From assembly GCA_903813345.2 (NCBI GenBank), contig CAIIXF020000009.1, forward strand, positions 16,023,759 through 16,087,758: a stretch of 64,000 bases of DNA, in the 5' to 3' direction. Positions within the stretch are counted from its first letter, which is position 1. Each line of letters starts with the position of its first letter. The DNA comes from Owenia fusiformis. Lineage: Eukaryota; Annelida; Polychaeta; Sabellida; Oweniidae. Of this stretch, positions 57,059-64,000 are shown one piece after another. The position numbers were made by a program, and so were the translations under genes. A model generated the notes under the pieces. The model did no database searches, had not been told where the DNA came from, and worked only from the letters and a program-made list of their open reading frames with translations.

Positions 57059-58550
57059 TGTCCCCACCACATAGTGTGGGGCCATATTGTCGGCCTAGGC
57101 GCGTCCGTCTGTCTGTCCGTCTGTCCGTCTGTCTGTCCGTACGTCCGGCAGTTTTCTCCAAAACCGCTACAGATATCACCTTCAAATTTTCAGGGATAAC
57201 TTATGAGTGCATACAGATGTGGATGAAAAAAAATTAACTCGATACCTACTTCCTGTCGGCCATTTTGAAGTCAAATGCTAAAATCCTTGTCTGCAAACTT
57301 TAAGAAAAACTGCTTCACAGTTGCTTTTAAAACTTTAACATCTTGTTCAACTCACTTCATTCTAGATCTGATTAGGTTTTGGACCTGCTAGCTCAGTCAT
57401 GTCAGCCATTTTGAATGTCTTAAGAAAAGTTAGCGCGCGATAATACTTTGTATCATATTGAATGGTGTTTTTGAGTTTTCATACTTTAACTATTTAGTAG
57501 CTTTATAAATAATTTCAGATGTACTTTGCTGTAAAAGCCTACTTTATTGTTAACAGTAGTTATATGTGATAATTTTGTAAAAAGAAATCAGCAAAAACTC
57601 ATAAGGACTTTTTTATTGTCGGCCATTTTGGATTTTTCGGTCCTAAAATCTTGTCTGTGAAGTCTTGTCTGCGCGTTTTCAGGTGAACCGTTTGGTGGAT
57701 CAATTTCAAATTTTCAGGGATGATTCTTAGTATAAAAATCTAGATCTCATTAGTTTTTTGGCATTCTGGGTAAATGTCAAGGCAGCCATTTTGGATTTTC
57801 CGTCCTAAAATCTTGTCTGTAAAGTCTTGTCTACTCGTTTTCAGGTGAACCGTTTCGTAGATCAATTTCAAATTTTCAGGAATGATTCTTAGTATGAAAA
57901 TCTAGAACTGATTAGTTTTTTTGCATTCTGGGTAAATGTCAAGGCAGCCATTTTGGATTTTCCGTCTTAAAATCTTGCCTGTAAAGTCTTGTCTACGCGT
58001 TTTTAGGAGAATGGTTTGATAGATCAATTTCAAATTTTCAGGGATGATTCTTTGTATGAAAATCTACATCTGATTACTTTTTTTGCATTCTGCGTAAATG
58101 TTAAGGCAGCCATTTTGGATTTTCTGTCTTAAAATCTTGTCTGTAAAGTCTTGTCTACCCGTTTTCAGGTGAACCGTTTGGTAGATCAATTTCATATTTT
58201 CAGGGATGATTCTTAGTATGAAAATCTACAAACAGATTAGTTTTTTGACATTCTGGGTAAATGTCAAGGCAGCCATTTTGGATTTTCCATCCTGAAATCT
58301 TGTCTGTAAAGTCTTGTTTACATGTTTTCTGGTTAACTGTGTGACGGATCAATTTCAAATTTTCAGGGGTGGTGTTCTTAGTATGAAAATCTAGAACTGA
58401 CTAAATTTTTGGCATTCTGGGTAAATTTTAAGGTGGCCACTTTGGATTTTCCGTCCTCAAATTGTGTTGGTAAAGTCTTGTCTACTCATTTTCAGGATAA
58501 CCATTTCACGGGATCACCACTTGGTGGGGACATTTTGTACACATTTGTGT
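57059..58550 (+). mobile_element. Helitron-like family B, copy B2
   Basis: It has the same 5' TGTCCCCACCACATAGTGTG end, GTCCGTCTGTCC run and tandem core of about 155 bp units as B1. It ends with GGTGGGGACA and the hairpin ACACATTTGTGT at about 58540-58551. It lacks the TACACCC MITE found in B1. Confidence 0.8.
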
Positions 58551-59575
58551 TCTTGTTTTTATATTACGGAGCTTTATTTCTACCTTAAAGTATTTTGGAA
58601 CATATCTCTATATATAATATCTAAATATTGTATGCAATGCTTCTTTCCAAAACTTTCCAAGAACAATTAGTCCATCCTATACTTTCACATGTTATTCTCC
58701 ATTTCGTTTTCAAAAATTGTGGGAGCTTTAAACTCTATGAGAGCTTAATACCAATTATACCATGCACCCTCTTTGCCCTCTGTCGCTTTTTTCTTAGGAT
58801 GGCCAGGCATATTTCAAATTGAAGAGTAAAGTCAGTTAAAGTGATATAGCTGTATATAACAAAGTATCTTTCACTTGATACTGTGATGTCAAGCTTAAGC
58901 TTAAGCTTAAACAGTGTAGTTACCAATATTATTTTTACTTATTATTGGTGGTACAATGACCAGGTTTCCTGTAATGTCTTTGGTCTTATGGTGCAGTTTG
59001 TAAAAAGAAAATCGAGAAAGTTGCAGTCTTCGATGAAAAACTGGTGAAAATCATACTTGCTACAGCTTTTCCCATTTTCAGAAGCCAATAGATATGTAAC
59101 TCCACTTACTATGACCTTAAGTCTTCTCATATGTATAATTGGTGGTATTAACTGGAGGCAGAATCAGAAATTGTGTCAAGTAAAAGTAACATTTAAGAGA
59201 TAAATTGTTCTGAATAGTGCATTCTGAATAGTGCATCTTTCATATATTTCGCGATATCTGACAGGTTTTTTGTCCTTTTGTGTCTTTTAAAAAGTACATG
59301 CAGAAGTGAATATTTGATCTAGAGCTCTGAAACGTCCAATATCAGAACTTGATAGCATTATGTCTTGGTATCTTAAGTTTGGGGTCCAAAAAATGTCACG
59401 GATGATGAGAAAAATATTCATCAAGTAGCAGTATCAGTTCAAAATTAGTTAAAACTGCACTCAGGACAGCTTTCTCTTTTTTTGAACGCCGCTAGATCGG
59501 TAAGTATTAGTATAAGGACCTTGAATCTGCTCATATTATGTAGTCTTTGTGGTACTTTCTCATTGCCAAGGTAAT
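58551..59575. other. Right arm of the 12 kb palindrome, blocks c' and b'
   Basis: No gene. A small (AAGCTT)-type repeat lies at about 58893-58910. A 62-codon minus-strand frame at 58942-59130 coincides with the palindrome block shared with 54226-54330; the left copy does not keep the frame. Confidence 0.55.
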
Positions 59576-61200
59576 TTGGAAACACTGTGACTTACATTTT
59601 ATTACTTTGTTATGGGTGTGAGATTTGGTATGATAAGAAACAGATGAAATCTATTGAAACATTGCATTTGTCCTTTTTAAAATCTATTCTAGGAGTCAAA
59701 ACACAAACAGCTAATCCTGCAGTATATGGTGACCTCGGTAGATTTCCCTTATCTATCAAAATTGAATTATCTTTGATAAAATACTGGTTAAGACTTATAA
59801 AACTACCAGAATCTAATATTTTAAATCAAGCTTATTTATATGGTCAAGAAAAACATGAACTAGGGTTTAAATCATGGTCTGAAAAAGTTTATGATATTCT
59901 TCACAAATGTGAACTAACAGAGTATTGGGATGACCAAAGTCAAAATACAGACAACTTAGTAAACTTGGTTGACAAGAAACTAAAGAATGCATTTATAAAT
60001 AATTGGAGAAATGATATTTTACAATATCCTATATTAAAGGGTGACGCATATCGTTTAGCAAATCGAACGCTCGTTTCTGGTGTTGCTCACCGTTTAGTAT
60101 AAAAGGCCCGATCCCGGAATAATACTCAAGGGTTCACAGGTTCGAGGTCGTTGTGTCAACACCTCTAACTGTTATATAGCATAAGTATATTATAGATCGT
60201 CACACATTTATAAAAGGGAGAATTTTATTTTGACAAATCAATTCCACGTTTATGGGTGAAGTTTCAGGATCTTCTATTTGTGTATAATAAGGAAAAATTG
60301 GCATCTAAATTTCCCCATAACGTAATAGCACACAGCTTGGCATATGAAATATCCTACAAATGAAACAAAGCAAGACAAACCGGTTTCTAATACAATAATT
60401 TATATTGGCTGTTGTATATGTATTATTTGAACGCAATCACTCTTTGGATAACGTTTTCAAAATCATTATAAACGGATTACTTTATCTCAAAGACAATTTC
60501 AATAAACTGGATTTTACAGAACTCCCCTTATTTCTTAAAAATGGACTGATCCAGTTGATTCGCCTGGAGCCGCCATATTGTTTTTATACGGGATGCTAAT
60601 CGGAACCCTTTAAGAACATATAAGCTATTTAAGAAAGATTTTGAATTAGAACCATATTTGAAACTAGATAATAAAAAATATAGATTAGCAATAGGTAGAT
60701 TTAGGTTAAGTTCACATCGGCTAAAAATAGAATCTGGAAGACACATAAAACCCAAACCTAAACCAGTTAATGAAAGGTTGTGTAATATATGTAAATGTGT
60801 GGAGAATGAATTTCATTTTATCATAAATTGTACAAAGCATTCTCAACGCAGGCAAATATTTTTCAGTAAAATTGCTGAAATATTACCAACATTTGACTTG
60901 AATAGTAACGATTTATTTATAAATATAATTTCTAATGATAATATCATCTTCCAACGACATCTTGGTAAATTTATATACCATTCGTTTAACAATTTAGAAT
61001 AATCAGCAAAATTTGTGCATCACACTTTAAAATATTTTGCCTTTCTTGTATGCTTTCTGTAAAAAATATATCAAATCATGTATATTTTTATAAAGATGTA
61101 GTTTTAGTAAGTAGTTTAGTAGTAGATAGTAGTTTTAGTGAGTAGTTTATGACTATTGTAATCATGTTATGATATAATATGTCAATAAAAGTTATATATT
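59576..61200 (+). mobile_element. Non-LTR retrotransposon 3' part with a 529 bp insertion
   Basis: The frame at 59587-60065 contains YGCEIWYDKKQMKSIETLHL and LGVKTQTANPAVYGDLGRFP, the region after the reverse transcriptase in many non-LTR elements. The last part (about 60603-61002) has LCNICKCVENEFHFIINCTK, a C-x2-C-x8-H-x4-C motif. The 3' end is an A-rich 'gtcaataaaagttata' near 61180. It is 5'-truncated and sits between blocks b' and a' of the palindrome. The coding is split at 60066-60594 by a foreign insertion. Confidence 0.82.
60066..60594. mobile_element. 529 bp insertion with 8 bp target duplication in the LINE
   Basis: GCAAATCG (60058-60065) and GCTAATCG (60595-60602) flank the insert. 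Removing the insert and one repeat puts the two LINE halves in the same frame (RLANRNPLRTYKLF across the join). The insert has stretches that read LWVKFQDLLFVYNKEKLASK and FERNHSLDNVFKIIINGLLY in plus-strand frames. No terminal inverted repeats are evident. An 8 bp duplication would fit hAT-like and several other cut-and-paste elements. Confidence 0.65.
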
Positions 61201-61554
61201 AAAAGTTATATATATGTGTTAGTGAACACTGAAAATGAAACAGCCTAGTATTAGATTTCAAATGTAGAGTCCTATATTTTAGTAATAAATGTATTACATT
61301 GTCAAGTAACAAGTCAAGATGTTTTAAATGCATTGATTTGCTTTCTATCGATACAAGTTTTAACTGTATGCTGCAAAATGATAACATTGACCACGCCCAC
61401 TTTCCAGGGGTAGGGTACTATAAAGTCATATTAAAAATCATAAATAGTACATAATTATAAATGTATTACAATATCAAACAAAGCTTGAATTAGTTTTTAG
61501 AAAACAAGTTTGAGCTATTTAAGCTGCCATCTATTGCTGGAAGCTACAAATATA

Positions 61555-62156
61555 CAGGGTGGGCCAAAAAATGCCACTTTTTTCAAAATGCTATAACTTT
61601 TTAATTTTTGATACAAAATCATAATTTGCATACCAAATGAAACTTGAAGTTGTTATCTAGCCGCAGATCATGAATTATACACTTTTACTTGAATAAAACA
61701 TGTCACCAGCGTCTCAGTTAAACATGTGGTGTGCCATGACAAATAAGCATAATTTGCAAAATGTTCCTGAACTGATAGGGCCTGATGACAGCCAATCTAA
61801 TAGGTCTGATGCAAACCCCAGTGAGTATAGGGTATGGGGATGTCTTAAGGCACCCAATCTAAAAAATTGCTCAACTAAAGCCGGCAATTAGGACAGGTTG
61901 AAAAAAACTTAGCTAACATTCCATCGATACTGCTATATCAGCAAGGTGACTAAAACTAAAATCGATCATCAAAGAGGGCAGCGGACCAATTGAACTCCTC
62001 TTTTAGATCAAATTCAATCTATGTTGAAGGACTTGTTACATTATATCATTGCTAAGAACCCCTGGCACTATATAACTGCATTTTGGGTATGTAGGTTGGA
62101 AAATAAAAAAGTTGTAGTGTCTTGAAAAAAAGTGGCGCTTTTTTTGACCCACCCTA
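61555..62156. mobile_element. Tc1/mariner-type MITE with CAGGGTGGG termini
   Basis: AGGGTGGGCCAAAAAATGCC on the left and the inverse of AGGGTGGGTCAAAAAAAGCG on the right form terminal repeats of about 33 bases flanked by TA. The left palindrome arm (about 49885) has the same sequence uninterrupted, so this is a directly visible TA insertion after the inverted duplication formed. There is no transposase. Confidence 0.85.
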
Positions 62157-62279
62157 TAAAATAGGTGAGACTTAAAAATGACTAAATTTGCATATTTTTT
62201 TCCTATTAATTGCAATATTTCTGAGACTAATACAGATATCGGCCTATAACTTTAGGATATTATTCATCTTTGGACAAAG

Positions 62280-62455
62280 AAACTTTTGAATTGTAAAAAT
62301 ACAAGATACAGACTGACTGCAGCTAAACCTAATGAAAGCCTACAATAGAAGTGGACTCATAAGGCTAAGTTTTCTTAAAATTTGAACACCAAAAGGCCTA
62401 GGTCAAAATCTAGGTCAAATTCATAATTTTTCCTTATTTTTGCAAACTGAACAGT
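62280..62455 (+). mobile_element. Family D internal fragment
   Basis: 'aaatacaagatacagactga', 'gcctaggtcaaaatctagg' and 'tttttccttatttttgc' match the D body, for example 37505-37660. It abuts the right end of the 12 kb palindrome and has neither terminus. Confidence 0.7.
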
Positions 62456-63199
62456 AAATACCTAGAGAATATATATAATTCATTTATACTACCACATTTC
62501 GACTACTGTGATACAATTATATATGATAAGGCATCAACTTCAAAACTATTAACATTGGATAGACTTCATTATCAAGCAGCTTGCCATGTGTCAGGAGCAA
62601 TACACGGTTCAAACACATCGAAAGTTTTATCATTACTCAACTGGAAAACGTTCACTTCCAGGAGAGAATAACATCTTAAAATTTTTGCTTTCAAGGCTAG
62701 ATACCATTGTTTCCCTCCTTTCATTTGTGATTTAGTTAGTTCATACGAGAATATTCCAAATCGGCCCCTAAGACAACCAAGGCATTATAGAATACCCTTT
62801 CCAATCAGTAATTCGTTCAAAAAGTCAACCATTATCAGGGCTCTGACCCTGTGGGATGACATACCATACGAGGACAGGAAAGGCCAACCAATATCTAGAT
62901 TTAAAAGTTTAGTAAGAGGAAATATGAGCCCTGACTCCAGAGTATCCACTACTAAAATGAATATGACAATGCCAAGGAAAATCGAAATTCTGTTCAATAG
63001 ATTTAGAGCTGGACTGTTTCTAAAAGCACATTTATATTCCCATAACTTTGTGACAGTAAATGACCCTTTCTGCGTATGTGGTGACATACAACAAACAACG
63101 CATCACTTTTTATTAAACTGCCCTCTGCTGCAACAAGAAAGATGCACTCTCCTAGCAGGACTAAAAACCTTAGGATTTTTCAATCGTTTCCAAAATTGA
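62456..63199 (+). mobile_element. Non-LTR retrotransposon fragment, Jockey/CR1-like thumb and CCHC region
   Basis: A first stretch reads IYNSFILPHFDYCDTIIYDK, typical of the region just after the reverse transcriptase core in Jockey/CR1-type elements. A frame change near 62670 leads to RALTLWDDIPYEDRKGQPIS and the last frame, 62924-63199, holds CVCGDIQQTTHHFLLNCPLL (C-x-C-x8-H-x4-C). It is a different lineage from the LINE at 59576. It is broken by at least one frameshift and truncated at 5'. Confidence 0.78.
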
Positions 63200-63229
63200 A
63201 ACTCTTATGAAAAAATTCAATTTTTATTA

Positions 63230-64000
63230 TCCCACCGAACGAAGTTCGAGGGGGATATAGAAAAGCCGTCCGTCCGTCCGTTCGTCCGTCCGTTCATCCG
63301 TCCGTCCGTTCGTGTGTCCGGGCAATAACTCAAATACCGGTTGACGGATTTCATTCAAATTTTATAGGCTTATGCCTTACGGGTGTAGGACCTCTGCTCG
63401 AGAAGAAATTTTCAATATGGCTGCTTAATTCAAAATGGCGGCCATTTTTCAGAAAAAATATAATCTTTAATAACTCAAATACAAGTGGATGGATTTGGTT
63501 CAAATTTTATAGGCTGTTGCCTTGGTACAAAGCAGCCTTGCTCAAGAAGACATTTTCAAGATGGCCACCAAATTTCAAAATGGCGGCCATTTTCGTAAAA
63601 ACAGCTTTATCTTTGATAACTCAAAGACCATTGAATGGATTTGGTTCAAATTTTAGATGCTGATGCCTAGGGACATAGGAGCTCTGCTCGAGAAAGGATT
63701 TTCAAGATGGCAGCTTAATTTTAAAATGGTGGCCATTTTTCGTAAAAAAAACGTTATCTTTGATAACTCAAATACCATTGAATGGATTTGGTTTAAATTT
63801 TAGATGCTGATGCTTAGGGACATAGGAGCTCTGCTCAAGAAAGGATTTTCAAGATGGCAGCTAAATTTCAAAATAGTGGCCATTTTTCATAAAAAAACAT
63901 TATCTTTGATAGCTCAATTACCATTGAATGGATTTGGTTCAAATTTTACATGATGATGCCAAGGGACATAGGAGCTCTGCTATAGAAGGGATTTTCAAGG
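63230..64000 (+). mobile_element. Helitron-like family A, copy A4, running off the window
   Basis: It starts TCCCACCGAACGAAGTTCG after TTTTTATTA, with the CCGT run and 'aaaatggcggccattttt' units as in A3 at 54557. The 3' end should lie beyond 64000. If the family rule holds it will contain GTTCGGTGGGA, a hairpin and CTRR. Confidence 0.85.

Larger units (their letters stand above)
49770..62270. repeat. 12 kb interrupted palindrome
   Basis: Three ordered blocks on the left return inverted and in reverse order on the right. 49770-50250 pairs with 61205-62270 (cccctggaaagtgggcgtgg with ccacgcccactttccagggg). 50640-51035 pairs with 59175-59580 (tttcagagctctagatcaa with ttgatctagagctctgaaa). About 54226-54330 pairs with about 58980-59100 (tctgaaaatgggagaagctg with cagcttttcccattttcaga). 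The interruptions are Helitron-like elements, MITEs and a LINE, mostly on one arm only. Confidence 0.8.

Noticed and set aside
58942-59130. 62-codon minus-strand frame with LASENGKSCS
   Set aside because: It coincides with a palindrome block; the paired block at 54226 has a similar peptide start but soon loses the frame.

Overview
This is a 64 kb piece of an AT-rich animal nuclear genome with few genes and a very high repeat load. The intron-split metazoan-type genes, the tRNA-derived SINE, the non-LTR retrotransposon tails and the Helitron-like elements with tandem-repeat cores suggest a marine invertebrate, perhaps a lophotrochozoan such as a mollusc. The taxon cannot be fixed from the sequence alone.

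Two protein genes are recognised with confidence, and both run off the window. COQ7 (the di-iron ubiquinone-biosynthesis hydroxylase) is on the minus strand with three exons at 7588-7800, 7269-7383 and 3224-3308; its last ExxH helix was not found. NOL11 (a nucleolar small-subunit processome factor) is on the plus strand with six exons from 13384 to 48984, about 275 codons of a protein that is about 719 residues in human. They form a divergent pair 5.6 kb apart. A third, unidentified gene may end on the plus strand at 184.

Nearly everything else is mobile or repeated DNA. 0-7 kb: a SINE, degenerate tandem repeats and an AGGTCA-rich Helitron-like body carrying three large inverted-repeat elements. 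7.8-9.4 kb: a 134 bp minisatellite with a 408 bp higher-order duplication. 10.5-20.5 kb: deeply nested DNA elements, including a Mutator-like pair with 9 bp target duplications and two TA-flanked mariner-type elements. 20.8-25.9 kb: a 5 kb foldback with minisatellite arms and a TTAG-flanked element at its centre. 26.8-35.2 kb: further Helitron-like elements and MITEs among NOL11 exons 3-5. 35.4-48.7 kb, in NOL11 intron 5: a head-to-tail chain of Helitron-like elements with seven successive CTRR ends. 49.8-62.3 kb, in intron 6: a roughly 12 kb interrupted palindrome loaded with Helitron-like, MITE and LINE insertions.

The most interesting result is a shared terminal grammar. At least five sequence-unrelated families (called A-E here) have a 5' hairpin and an inverted copy of its first 8-12 nt near the 3' end. 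In families A, D and E this is followed by a second hairpin and then CTAG, CTGG or CTAA next to T. In family A the 5' and 3' termini change together between copies. This looks like a non-autonomous rolling-circle (Helitron/Helentron) radiation whose autonomous Rep/helicase source is not in the window. The names A-E and all element boundaries are my own readings by eye.
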